Shown one piece after another: positions 50,340-63,245 of a stretch of DNA of 64,000 bases; the stretch's first letter is position 1; each line of letters starts with the position of its first letter. The stretch is from positions 37,896,225 to 37,960,224 of the forward strand of contig OX439003.1 of the NCBI GenBank assembly GCA_949316495.1, written 5' to 3'. This stretch comes from Amphiduros pacificus. Lineage: Eukaryota > Annelida > Polychaeta > Phyllodocida > Hesionidae. The notes below the pieces were generated by a model, which was not told the DNA's origin, made no database searches, and worked only from the letters and a program-made list of their open reading frames with translations. The position numbers and the translations under genes are program-made.

Positions 50340-51180
50340 GCTTTCATAAGGTCACAGAGATCACAGGCAGTCTTATTGAGATTAGGGCTATGTCTAAATG
50401 ATATGTGGTCATGAAACCGTGATTTAAGCAGGGTTCCTGATTCTCATGCTCTGTATTACAAAGGAAGTATTCAATTACTACCTCTGCAACTATTGCCCTA
50501 TGTTTGATACCATTCGAAATTTGGATTTCCCAAAGTTATAAATATTGTCCTTGCTCACAAAAATATCATCAAATCTGAATTGACGAACATCAGGTCATAA
50601 ATTGTAATGTGTGTAACACATAAACTGATCAATCAGTACAGTTTTCAGAACAAATCAGAATCTATTGCAATTAGCATTTATTCCCTTCCAATCAGTTTAC
50701 AGCCAGATTTTTATGAATACTGATGACGTGCAACCGATTCTGTTTGCACCCTCATCGCTTTGGTGGTAGGGACTGATATAATTGAAAAGTCCAAGATTAT
50801 TTTGTTTTGCTCAAAGTGCCAAGCACTATGTTGTACCCATTTGACCATTGTTGTGGTACGTAAGGGTGTTAGGCCTGTAACAATAGACCGATGCTAATGG
50901 ACAAACAGGCCTCTGAAAGCAAAATAACTTCAATGTCCCAATCTTATGGTACGCTTTTACTAAGCAGGTGTTTGTACTAGATTACTGGTCAGCCGAGCAA
51001 AGTTTTTTTTGACAAAGTGTTCAATGGATGATATGGATTTTAGTTGGACTCATTTCTTTCAACTGGCACAGAAATTTATGTTGGGGTAATCATCATCACC
51101 GTCATGATGGGTACTAACATTTGATCACAAAGTTTAGGATATAAACATATCAGGTAAGAAAAATTGCATGAAAATATGAT
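50340..51180 (+). repeat. Unclassified interspersed repeat, copy 2 (longest)
   Basis: Related to 36980-37530 over both flanks and to 16885-17000 over its middle, which shows that the three are pieces of one dispersed family about 0.8 kb long. No open frame, tRNA-like promoter, terminal inverted repeat or A-rich tail was found, so the class is open. Confidence 0.7.
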
Positions 51181-53044
51181 TAAATGAAAGCATTAAGTCA
51201 GATATGCAAAAGAAAATTTGTCTTTATCATACTGCACTCTTCCAGTTTAGAAGCGAGTTTGTTCCTACATACAATCTGGGTGGTCAGCTGATAATTTGCT
51301 TACATGCAATATCCAATAGCCATGAGAAGTACTCTAAACCAGGAAATCAGGCTTTGACGGCTTCACACCTTTTACAAATGATTCAGATAGATCTCGAGAC
51401 CTTCCTGTGATACAAAGGATATAAAGGAGATCGTTATCTTAGTATCAAAGGATTCACATAAACGCTTCATTTTGGGTGCAACAAAACTATTTATATGTGC
51501 TCGGACCCTTTCTTCTCTGGACAGTGAAGGAATACTCACATAAGTGCAGCTACAGCCTACCCCATTAAGTTATTGCATGCTCCCCTTACAAGCTCACTTA
51601 CATGCTTACCTCCATGCTCACTTACGTGCTCACTTTACCCGTCCATATCTTCATTACCCGCTGTAACGCTCTTAATATTTTGTGAAACTCAATATGCTTA
51701 AATTAGAAGATATGATACGGAGACACGGAACGAATTACATTTGCATTTCAAAATGATACTACTCATTCGAAAGTCTCTCTTATGATAAGGGGTATGTTAT
51801 TTGAAATATTGGATTTGCTACATAGGAAACAATAGGAATCTGATATAGTACTGTCAGATGTACTTTTAAAAACCAAACTGAAGGCGATGCTAAGAGATAG
51901 ACTTCTTTGTGGCCCAGCAAGAATTGATTATTCTTATTATATTGTCATATAAAGTAATATACAATGCCCCGCTATCTTGAAATATGACTGGGGTATTTCC
52001 CTTTAATCAAGAATGAATGAAGACAAATCTTTTTGATAAACCGGTCATTTGGGTAACCGATGCGTCTTAGAAACGAACAAAATACTTGTTTTGTGATAAC
52101 ATAATTTATACATCATCAGTATATTAAGTACGTATTTTGGGACAATTAATAAGACATCAGGATTCAGTCTTATCACATATGCAATGCACGTGGAAATGAA
52201 CACTAATCATTCTTGGAAAACAGCATAAACGGTAGATTAGCTGCATGGTGAGGTATAGCTGCGGTGGGAAAACACTCTGTATGGGCAATAAATCATTAAT
52301 ATTACACGTGATCGAGGTGGAAGACTAAGGAGGGTTATGAAGGACCTGTATTTCTAATATCGGGCACTTGGAAAGTACTTGAAGCTTTTCTTTATCAGCA
52401 AGAGGAGGTCGACCTGGGCTTGTCACAATAATGTAATGTTGTATTTATTTAAAGGTGTTATATCGATTTACCATTTTATCCGCTTTCAGTTTGTTAAAAA
52501 TGCATTCATGACTAAGTATTTCAGAGCTTCGAAGAAAAACCTTTCATGTTTCCAATATAATAAAATATATTAAATAAATGCGGTGCATATTATTGAGCGC
52601 CAAAGGAAAGTAATAACTCCATTGAGGTAATTCTCCTAAGTGCATTTGTAACTGAAAAAATTAATGTCAACTAATGCCAAGTTGTTACATGTTATTTAAG
52701 AAGATCATTATAGCTGTTGGTAACAAGCTAGACATTGTAAGACAGTCCATAGTCCATGATCTAAAAACACTTTATATGGATAAATTATCCATTTTATAGC
52801 AACTTTCATAAATTGATGTTTTATAATATTATTAGAGGAGTAACAGTGTGGATCGATGCGGATCAATATCCAGATCTTTAATGATTTTACGCTCTTCCAC
52901 TTACCATGTGCACCCCTCTGAACAGTAATTGCCAAACACAGGATAGAAGGTATCAACATTTTCAAAATGATGTATGAAAGGTATGTAATATGTTGTTAGT
53001 TTGAGGCAAAAAGATAACTCTATTTCTATTGTATTTCATTTCAG
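51181..53044. other. Upstream region of the MFHAS1-like gene
   Basis: No gene is supported; the frames at 51204-51410, 52379-52573 and 52708-52965 lack coding features. It should contain the MFHAS1-like 5' UTR intron, because a CATTTCAG acceptor ends at 53044. Confidence 0.5.
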
Positions 53045-53159
53045 GTCGACAAAGTTTCCAGCACATACTTGTAGAATATACCTCAATTAGGATGACCAAG
53101 CTATACCTTGAGAGAAAAAGTTCAAAGCCAAACCTATAACAATTGGTCTCAAAAAACTA

Positions 53160-56100
53160 ATGATGGCGACGGTCATGGCGTCCCGGCCACGACGAACCCT
53201 CACAAAGACAAAGTCGTCTGCTCAGCTGTCAGGATCCGGCGTCCCTAGCAGCAATGTCGCATATCCCTCCATATCCAACCCCTTGGTTCAGGTGGGGTAT
53301 GAATCCAGCCGCCATCTCATACCAGAAAGACTACCCTCGGCAAGAAGAGAGCGAACCGTAGGGATGAGAGTGATTGAGATGAGTGAAGAAACCATCCTCA
53401 ACATTATGATGGCCGCCCATTCCCTCAAAAGACTGGACATGAGTGGGCTGAAACTCACCGAGATCCCCCACGAAATTACCGAAGAACTTAAAGAGTTAGA
53501 AAGATTTGATGTCAGCTCTAATCTTTTGAGCAATGAAAGTTTTCCCTCAAATATGAAATATTTATTGAAAATGCATGAATTTGAAGCTCATCATAATAAC
53601 ATCACACATTTGCCGAAAAGTATAAGTAGATTAAAAAATCTATCAAGACTGAAATTAGCGAACAATAAACTGGCATCGGTGGAAGGCATAGAAAAGTTAA
53701 AGAAGTTAACGATGTTGGTTCTCGATGATAACGAGATCGAGACATTAACTAGAGACTTGCTCATGCAGATGAAAAAGCTGGAAATTTTACATTTATCCAG
53801 AAACAAACTAAAGGAAATCACTGGGGATATACGTCTCTTAAGACATATGACACATCTGGATATAGCAGATAATCATTTAAGTTATCTGCCTGCAGAGGTG
53901 TTCACATTGCCAAAGTTAGAGGCACTCAACGCCAGTAACAATCACATAGCAAGACTGCCAACTATTGTTGTCAAAGGTAAACAACGAAACAGACTTTCAA
54001 CCATAGACCTGTCAGGAAATGTCATCTCCAAGTTTCCAGAACATCTTCTCCTGATGACTGACAAGTAAGTTATTCAAGTCTAGGTATTTTGGAGGTCTTA
54101 AATCTTATTGATATAAATATAAAGTACTGTATCAAAGGAATGTGTGCAATGTTCAAAACCAAGTAATGCATATATATTTTTGACATAATAAATAAATGCA
54201 GATATAGTTCACTTAGAAATTTGAGACAATATTCCCTAATGAATTTCAGTTCTTGCACAAAATTATTTTCATCATAACTGAGATATTTTTTATTGATAAA
54301 GTTGTAACCCACATATGCAGTATAAAGATATATTACACAAGCTTAACTTTTTCAGGTTAGATCTGTCCAAGAACAAAATCAAGACAATCCCTGGAAAGAC
54401 AATAAAGAAAATGAATTGGAGGACAGACCAAGAGTTGTGCCTAGATGACAATCCCTTGACGAATCCCCCACCTGATATATGTGAATGTGGAATGCGGTCT
54501 ATCATCCAGTACTTCCAGGAAGCTAAAGCCGAGATGAAGGTGTACCAGGGTCTGAAGATGTTAGTGGTAGGGCAGTATAGGTGCGGCAAGACCAGCCTCA
54601 TACAGTCTCTAGTGGACATGCAGGCTAGGCTGTGTGATGAGGAAGACAGAACGGTGGGTACAGATCTCTATGAGACTGCTCTAGACCTTGATGGAGAAGG
54701 CGCCAACACAAGACAGCTTCCACTCACAATATGGGACTTCTCCGGTAATCCAGAATACATGTTCCCTCATTATTTCTTTCTTCAACAACCGGCCTTGACA
54801 TTGCTGGTTTTTAATATGTCAGAATATAAGCCTGATGACTTTGAAAACGTGATAGGACGTTGGATTGATTGGATCATCGCCAAAAACAATAAACTAATAA
54901 TTCTGCCTGTTGGTACCCACACTGACAAAATGAGGAAAAAACAAATAACAGAAGTTTGCCAAGATGTTTCAATGAAAATAAGTGCGCACATGAAAAACCA
55001 CATAATGACAATAGAGCAAGAAATCAGATCAATAGAAAGTAGGCCGCATATATCATCGGCATTCTCTGAACAGCTCAAGGCCTACATCAGTCTTCTGAAG
55101 ATTGAGAGCAATGTCTATGAGAAGGTGATTGGCTTCAGTGCAGCCAACATTGCTGGGCTTCCTGACCTCCAGGAAGCCATCATCTCCATGTCCAACAACA
55201 AGAAGATATTCCCCAATATCATGAGGTATGTGTGCATCAAATGGGAAATCTCTACATTCTTTGTGTATACTAGCAGGTAGATAATGATGATACATTTTAT
55301 ATAGGGCTGATACCAGACAATGTATGTTCATAGTGCTATTCAGAAAAGTATCGTTGGAATAGGTGGGTCCTTAAAAACCTCTATTCAATCTCGTGTGTAG
55401 AAATACTTGGAAGAATATTAAATAATATGATTTACCTTTATTTGTTTTACCTGGCTTTTAAATGTAGAAATGTGAAAAAATGCTAAAAAAACCTTGTATT
55501 ATCAGATGTAAAAGGAAATGGGTAATATTAAAAAAAATAACCCTTATGAGATGTATTTCAGGCAATATTTTTGAAACAATGTTAGCATGGATGAAGTATG
55601 AGATAACATGACCTTGAAAAATACAGGCGTTTAAAATTCATAACTTAAGAACGTTTATCTTTTGTCAAAATGAACTGCCAGATGAAAAATGACTTTTAAA
55701 TATGTATTTAACCGTGCCGAGTAAAAATCTCAAAGAAAAATAAAATGTTATGGGGTTTAAATGATTCACTCTATATTTCAGAGCTATTCCCAGTTTATGG
55801 ACTGAAGTGGAGAACTATGTCGATGAGAAAGGCTATGGGATGCAGCTACCAATGATCTTGTGGGAGAACTTTGTCGGGGAAATCACGAAGCGTTTTGGTA
55901 TGAAACACCTCATAGAACAGATAACCAAATATTTGCATGAAGTTGGCAGGGTTATTTGGTTTCATAATCACCCAACACTTAGGGACTGGGTCATTCTCAG
56001 ACCAACCTGGCTCATGGACCTTGTCAAGGCTTTATTTAGAAGAGATATACAGCACATAGACGTGACCACTCAAGAAGACACTCTCAAACAGTATGGTGTG

Positions 56101-59100
56101 ACCCTGCCCAAGTTTGAACAGATGAGGGAAGAATACAAAACAGACGGGATACTACACAGAGACTTGATTAAATTTATGTGGCATACACAGATCCCTCCAG
56201 AATTGAATAAATCTTTTCTGGAGGTGATACGATTTATCGTTCAACACTTTGAAATAGGTTATGTGGTGGACCGACCTTCTAAGGACGGGTGGATACGAGT
56301 CTTGTCTCGGGGAATGCGGCGAGAGTTTGCCGAGGACGACGAGAGCCGAGTCGAGGAGGACGTGTCCAACTCTATATACGACGACACCAGGTCAGAAGTA
56401 TCTTCTATCAAAAACAGCAACTCACTAGTACCCTCAAAATTCACAAGGATCTTGGTTCCTTGGTTGAGAGAAACATCTCTCCCAAAGGCATTTAAGGAGG
56501 AATACGAGAGATTCGTAGCTTTCCCGACACTGGTGGCCAATTTTCGCTTCCCGACTCATATTCCAGCCGGGTTCTTTGAGACTTTGTGCACGCGAGCAGC
56601 CACACGGCATAACCTGGACACACTGTTCCACTGGAGGGGTGGGCTGTACGCCAGGCACACCGAGATTCCCATGTGCAGGGTATATATCCTCAGAATCGCA
56701 CATGAAGATGGCAGCACCTGTATCAGGACAGAGCTCAGACACGAGATCTCCAGTGAGGAATCGGAAATAGAGAACCTATGGACCGTGCTGCTACCCTATC
56801 TCAAGGATGTGGACACTCTATGTGCTATGTTTGCAGGTAATTAGTTTTCAAATTATTGATGCTATCAAGAATAGATATTTTTTGTTAATCATACACTGAT
56901 AGTTAATTTATAGTTAATATATAATATACTTAATATCTACGCTTAAAATGAACGCATACTATCTAATTTGATGCTTTAATTTGGACAAGGTGAAAGCTAA
57001 ACCTAAAGGATGACCAAATGACCAAATTACATATATAAATATATATATATATATATTTATATATGTAATTTGGTCATTTTTCTTGTGTGTATGGCAGATG
57101 ATTGAATAACGTAGACCTCCACCGAGGGATTAAATCACATATCTTTTAGACAAATAAAACGCTTGCAGCGATTTGATATTACAGTGAACAAGTAAAGCAG
57201 GCGATGTTTGGTTTGGAACATAAACATATTTGCCGTAACTTTTATTTACCTATTATACAAATGCCAAAAGATTTGTTTTAATCCACTCCAGGGACACGTG
57301 TGAGATGATAGTCAGATTTCACGTCCCCAACACGGCGCTCCATTTCAGGCGGTTGACATTTCAGATGGCTCTCCCTGGCCAATTAGATTCTGCTATGCGT
57401 GGGGTCTCTATGATTTGACCAAAAGTGTCCATGAAAGTACCATTATCTTAATGTATCATGAGAATTTTGATTTAAAACTTTAAGATCAATCTGTTGAGCA
57501 GCATGTTGTGTGTGTGTGTGTGTATATGTCTTGCACGGAAGGTACACAACATTAAAGGTTCTGATAAAAATAACAAAAACAATTTCTCTTGAAAATTATT
57601 ATACTAGACTTTACTGAATGCAGTGCACGGCGAGGGAGAGGGGTGGAACCAATTAACTTTATATTAGTGTCTGTCCTGGCTTAATTGAAAATTTGAAGAA
57701 CAATTATAACGTATTATCCAGTTTACCAGTTTGTTCACGAACACAAGGCTATCATTGTGCCGCGCCCGAGCACATTGTGACATATGCTGAACCGCCAATT
57801 CACCCATTCAATACATTCCAAGTGTGGAGCTCAGCTGAATACTATTTTTGCGCTGTTAAATCTGGATTAAATAGGTCAGACTGATATAGCTTGATTGAAA
57901 AGCATGTTGATTGTCGAAAGAAAAAAAATCAAGAATTATCCAAAAGGCTATATTTGAATGTGTGCTTGAAATCCCTCCAGTCCCTGCCGTCACAGATGAA
58001 GAAGTGCGCCGAGATTGGACGCAAGCCATGACTCTTCATTAAAATCAGGCTGTGCATTCATTGATTGGTAACAATAGATGAATATTCCTACTGATTCTAT
58101 TTTGTGCTCAACAATACTGAACAACACTGAACAATACTGAACAACTTACAGAAACTTACACACGAGATGTTGGCCACATTTGAGATGTTGTGTTGTACTC
58201 AAATTAATTGATGTTAATTAGAGTGCAGAGACTTGTGTTCATAAAACAATTGGCTACACATATGTAAAAAAAAACCAAAAACAGTTTGAAGTATATCATT
58301 CATTCTTGTGACAAAACAGGGAAACTTACTCATAAACAACTTGTGATTATCAAAATAGGTCGTACATTTTCTACGATTATCATTTGGTGGATCTTGGCCT
58401 AATCCATCCCCGAAAGTAGATTCTTTGATACTTTTACTTAAAGCTTTCATAAGTATCAAATCATCAATATTTATTAGACTTGTGTAATGTTAAATATTGG
58501 TATTAGTATAAGGAGTGGAATATTAGCATCTGGTCTGTCTGAACCACACTTTCAGAGGCTTAATAATCATAAAGGATTAATAACATGAAAAGTTGCAAAA
58601 CCACTTGCAATTGTCACTATGTATCCAGTTCCTCGTGGTGAAAGAGAAATGTCAGTTTAATACATCCAGATCTCGATAATGACTAACCTTTTTATGATTT
58701 ATGACTTGTCAGGTGGAAAAGTTGAGAGAAATATGGAATGTCCGCATTGCCACGCGCTGTCCTTCATGGGAGAATGGCATACCCCCAAAGAGCTTCAGAA
58801 CGTCAACACGAGAACTTGCGAGAACTGCAGGCGAGATGTCAGCACTGCCTTCCTTGTTCAACCCAAGGAGAAAAAGAAAGGTTTGAAAAGCTTTACATAA
58901 TCTATGCCTTGTTTATAATCTATACATTACCTATACTCTACATATACTCTACTTATACTTTATTCATTATTTGTACTTTATCTATACTCTGTACTTTTTA
59001 TTCTCTATAATTTATTTGTACTCTGTACTTTATTCTTTATCTATACTGTATTTATACTCTATATTTTATTTATACTCTATACTTTAGAGTAAATTGTTCC

Positions 59101-59439
59101 TTGTCGCTCTCGGCATGGGTTAATGTTATAACCTGCCCTGTGTCTAACACAAATTATTCCCCTTATTTCTATATTATATCCTCATCTATATTTAATTGTA
59201 TTGTGAAATATTTATAATATTGAAATGAATATCAAAAATGAAAAGAAAAATGTTTATCTTGTACAATTGATTTCTGTTATCATTAGAGAATATTGTCAAT
59301 CATGGATATATATTATGCATTGATTGCAGTTGAGGAGTTTCTTCGGCAACGATTGGCCAGTTCGGATAAACAAAGCAATGAAGAGGACATAATATCCACA
59401 GCGCCCCCTAATGGGAATTCCTCGGCCACTGCACCTTAG
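53160..59439 (+). CDS. MFHAS1: MFHAS1-like LRR-ROC-COR (ROCO) protein
   Basis: Complete five-exon gene, 1035 residues, close to the length of vertebrate MFHAS1, a ROCO GTPase in innate and inflammatory signalling. Coding exons: 53160-54064, 54356-55225, 55782-56836, 58713-58880 and 59330-59439, all in phase. A polar N-terminus is followed by leucine-rich repeats about 85-340. The ROC GTPase has P-loop G374-QYRCG-K380-T381, switch II DFSG 429-432 and GTHTDK 488-493. The COR domain runs about 595-940 (WVILRPTWLMDLVKALF). A last module has CPHC and CENC (C953, C956, C979, C982), a zinc-ribbon pattern, then a polar tail. No kinase domain follows, which separates it from LRRK. A 5' UTR exon starts at 53045 after a CAG acceptor; ATG 53160 is the first of three close in-frame ATGs. 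MFHAS1-like families are expanded in molluscs, so strict orthology is not proven. Confidence 0.92.
56837..58712 (+). other. Intron 3 of the MFHAS1-like gene
   Basis: Phase 1 intron, GTAATT donor and TGACTTGTCAG acceptor. It contains a perfect 64-base palindrome (57016-57079) and a short GT/TA run near 57510. Three complex, less AT-rich blocks (about 57290-57420, 57640-57890, 57965-58080) look unlike the surrounding sequence. No exon could be fitted to them. Confidence 0.6.
57016..57079. repeat. Perfect 64-base palindrome
   Basis: Left arm begins AAATGACCAAATTACATATA and right arm ends TATATGTAATTTGGTCATTT; the two 32-base halves are exact reverse complements with no loop. In the pre-mRNA this would be a long hairpin. 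It could be a tiny palindromic MITE or a replication-born inverted duplication. Confidence 0.95.
58905..59090. repeat. Degenerate tandem repeat of CTTTATCTATACTCTA type
   Basis: Irregular units (TTTATACTCTATACT and variants) fill the first half of intron 4 of the MFHAS1-like gene. Confidence 0.7.
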
Positions 59440-61385
59440 GCTGGTTCTGAGATCACCTTGCCCACTCCCGCCCTCTGTCGGGACAAGTGGCTTCATGTGT
59501 CTTTCAGAGAAATCAAACTGAAAACTTTTCTGTCATGTTAAAGTGACTACACCCAAAATGAAAAATTGAATATGTGATAAATGGAAATAATGTCGTGACG
59601 AAGACATTCAGACAGATGGGTCGAGAGTTTCACTTGCTGCTGGGTCATTTTAAAATGCGAAGATAAGGTTGTCAAGGGTGAAATATATCGGTGGGTTGCA
59701 CAGATATTGAAGAAGACTGGAAATGTTGGCAATCTATTCGGAATGTGTAAAGCTAAGAGAGTGTTTACAATGTTAAGCCTTGGCTATGTCAATTCTTCCG
59801 TGTCTCATGTGCATCTAATGCATGATTACTGAATGTACCAGTTGAGTTGTTAAATACTATTATTTAACATGTTCTGCACCGCCAATTCCTTTACTAACCC
59901 AAAATCTACCCCAGCCTGATATCAATATTGTTTCAGCTATAAGCCTAGTTTTAGAGATATAGGAATATCTGAATATCATAATTCAGTGTCTCTCACCTCA
60001 TTGTCACTAGATTTTTGCTTATATTTTATATAAAAAATGTTTTTTTTTCAGCAAATATGTAAAAAGAAAAAAATGCACACATCATTTACATGTAGTCTCG
60101 TGTACACAACGACACTTATATAAAGAGAAGCAAGGTTTTTGTAAATTGTTTGGATATAGATTACTTATGATGTATGTAATACTTAACTAAGTACTAACCT
60201 TTGTGTGATCCACGTAATCCAAACTGTGATATAGTTTCTAGTCATACCAATCTGTGATGTGCTCTCATACCTGAGGCATAAATTGGCCTGTTTATCATCT
60301 TAAATCAAACTTTTGTAACTGTCTCGTTAAATCACCGAAATTAACGTTATGGGCAGGATGATAGTAAAATCAAACTAAATGGCTTGCCATATATATATTT
60401 ACATTTTTTCCCAAAAACTTTGATTTATTATTGTCAACGAGGATGGGATAAATCAATGAACTGCAAGTTGTAGATATTTCTGAGAAAATTGAAAGCACCA
60501 AATGGAGCCCCACCTCAAAATGCATAAATGTGAAGGATTTTCCATCAATGTGAATCTGTATTCTGTTGAATAAATCAATTCGCAAGTGCAGTAAAAGTAA
60601 GCAATGTCTTTTCTTTTTTAAAAAACAAACATATTAATTTGGGAAAACTTGAAGCCCAAAATGAAAGGTTGTTTATTGACGAGATATATTTCCTTTAGAA
60701 TATGGTTGTAATAATTATTTCAAGTAAATCGAATCATAGAAAAAAGGTATATTCCTGCAGTTAGAGTGCATAACACCTCTGAGAAATAACACGTCAAAAG
60801 GTTTGTCTACACTGTAAAAAGCAATGTAAAAGATCTTTTGCTGTATTTTACAGAAATTTATACTGTATCTAAAACAACAGTATATAATGCTGCACAGCTA
60901 TGTATAGTGCAAATCATGAAAAAATCTTATTACTGTAAAATCTACAGCAATAATTACATGAGTTCATTTTACAAGTCCAAATATTTAAGATACAATAAAA
61001 AGCCTTTCCGACAATGTAATCAAGCTACGACTTCACACCATGTTTATTGTTTAATTGCAAAGTCATGCACAGGAGACGTCACTGGGCACATTGAATCAAA
61101 GGTAACCTTACTTGGAAAATAGGGAAAATATTCTATATTCTATATGGAAAATATTCTATACCAAACATTTTTGATTTTGGTGTATATTTTCTTCAGCACA
61201 ATTGGACCACATCAGGTCTAATTCAACTAGAATTAAAGGGGATTGTGTTTTTATAAGAATATAAATTCTCACCACTTTATTTACTTCTAATAAAGAAGTA
61301 TTGACATGTTCCATGGTCAACATTGAATATCATTACAATATGAATAGAAAAAACCGCCAATTTACTGCACAAGTTGCTAACATCA
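59440..61385. other. 3' flank of the MFHAS1-like gene, no gene supported
   Basis: Probable 3' UTR at its left, then AT-rich DNA. The frame at 60838-61122 carries no recognisable domain. Confidence 0.5.
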
Positions 61386-61905
61386 CAGTTACCAGACACA
61401 TAAGCTGTAGAGCACAGTTACCAGACACCTAAGCTGTAGAGCACAGTTACCAGACACATAAGCTGTAGAGCACAGTTACCAGACACATAAGCTTTAGAGC
61501 ACAGTTACCAGACACATAAGCTGTAGAGCACAGTTACCAGACACATAAGCTGTAGAGCACAGTTACCAGACACATAAGCTGTAGAGCACAGTTACCAGAC
61601 ACATGAGCTGTAGAGCACAGTTACCAGACACATAAGCTTTAGAGCACAGTTACCAGACACAAAAGCTGTAGAGCACAGTTACCAGACACATAAGCTGTAG
61701 AGCACAGTTACCAGACACATAAGCTGTAGAGCACAGTTACCAGACACATAAGCTTTAGAGCACAGTTACCAGACACATAAGCTGTAGAGCACAGTTACCA
61801 GACACATAAGCTGTAGAGCACAGTTACCAGACACATAAGCTGCAGAGCACAGTTACCAGACACATAAGCTGTAGAGCACAGTTACCAGACACATGAGCTG
61901 TAGAT
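61386..61905. repeat. 29-bp minisatellite, about 18 copies
   Basis: Unit CAGTTACCAGACACATAAGC followed by TGTAGAGCA, repeated nearly without change (rare TTTAG, CTAAGC, ATGAGC and CAAAAGC variants). High similarity between units suggests recent expansion. Confidence 0.95.
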
Positions 61906-63217
61906 GAGCGGCAACATGGCACAATTTAACATATTTCATTTTTATTCACTTGGAAACAGTATAACTTGATAATCCAGTTGATACGTGATTTGGTATTTTA
62001 AAGTCAGATCTCTCCATAAATTCCCTTAGAAATGTTGTGAAGTAAATCTTGCGAGATTCTGTTGCCTGTAAGAAATCAATATTCTGCAAAACGATTCATC
62101 AAAATTATGTTTCATTTTGCAATCGAAAGAATTACAATTCAATTCATTAATCGATCGATATCAGCCAGACACCTTTAATAAAAGAGGAACACTTTTTCAC
62201 GACCATATTTCTAATAAAGGCTGGTAATTTTCAAGGTCATGATATCAAACCGACTTTGGCGGGGAGAACAATAGGAATGTGGTAGGCAGAGCCAGTTTGT
62301 ATTCCTCATCTAGGCCAGGTTTAAATTATTCATTGCTCACCAATATCTTTGCTGAGCTAATTTAGTGAAAGCTGCTCCAATGAATAGTACACGAACCATT
62401 CAGAGTGTGATTGCCATCTCACGGAAATAACCATATTTACATTAAGATATACGTCATATATATGAAAGTGTTAATCTGTTCAAATTCGCCTGATGGTTCC
62501 ATTCAAGTATCTGGTATTTGCAATGTATTAATCTATTCAGTTTGCTCAGAGGATTGGACTGTTGACCTCTGATTGTCAAGACATTTCCATCACAGGAGTT
62601 CAGGTGAGTTCAACCTTGCATAATGGAAGCATATTTTACACTCTGGTAAAGTTATTACCACAACGGTAATGAATATTCATGACATTCTGGAAATTTCAAC
62701 TACAAGCTGTAACTCAGAAATGGCGGCGAGGTCATGGAATACATTATTGCAACTTCTGCAAGATTTGAGAAAACCATTATTTATCCATAGTTAGTCATCT
62801 CTGAAGCATTCAAAACTTCCTTGTCCACATAATTACATGTCGATTCGATATGGCCTCAAGTAATTACTATTAAAAAAATAAATTGATTGGTGAATAAGTG
62901 GCTATTGAAATAGAGTCTACTGGCAACTGTAATGTTTGGTCAGTTTATGGGTCAGACACCTGATCCTGAGTTACAACCTGGTGTAGGTCAATTTGGATTG
63001 GATGACATTTTGGTGTATAAACGAGTATTTATAACTTGGGGAGTTCCAAATTTCTAATAACATCAAATACAGCGGCAATGACGGCAGAGGTAATGAAAAG
63101 ACTAGCTATATATATCTTCAATGATATATCGAATAAGAGGTTCCCCCAAACGCTATTAAATAATATAACTCTATTCAGATTTCATTAATATGATTTTAAT
63201 TAAATTATCTCTTACAG
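61906..63217. other. Upstream region of the right-edge gene
   Basis: No coding sequence. A complex block at 62200-62420 contains TCAAGGTCATGA, a nuclear-receptor-like half-site string, and may be regulatory. A possible upstream exon end is ATGACGGCAGAG|GTAATG near 63074-63085. Joining it to the next exon does not give the long frame, so it would have to be non-coding or unrelated. Confidence 0.4.
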
Positions 63218-63245
63218 GTTATCCATACCAAACGAAAGGAAAGTG

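Noticed and set aside
61386-61905. Regular repeats as a CRISPR array (also 26119-26520)
   Set aside because: The units are directly joined with no unique spacers, no cas genes are present, and the genome is animal: these are minisatellites.
63074-63085. ATG ACG GCA GAG before a GTAATG donor as the first coding exon of the right-edge gene
   Set aside because: Spliced to the exon at 63218 it enters a frame that soon stops, not the 251-codon frame.
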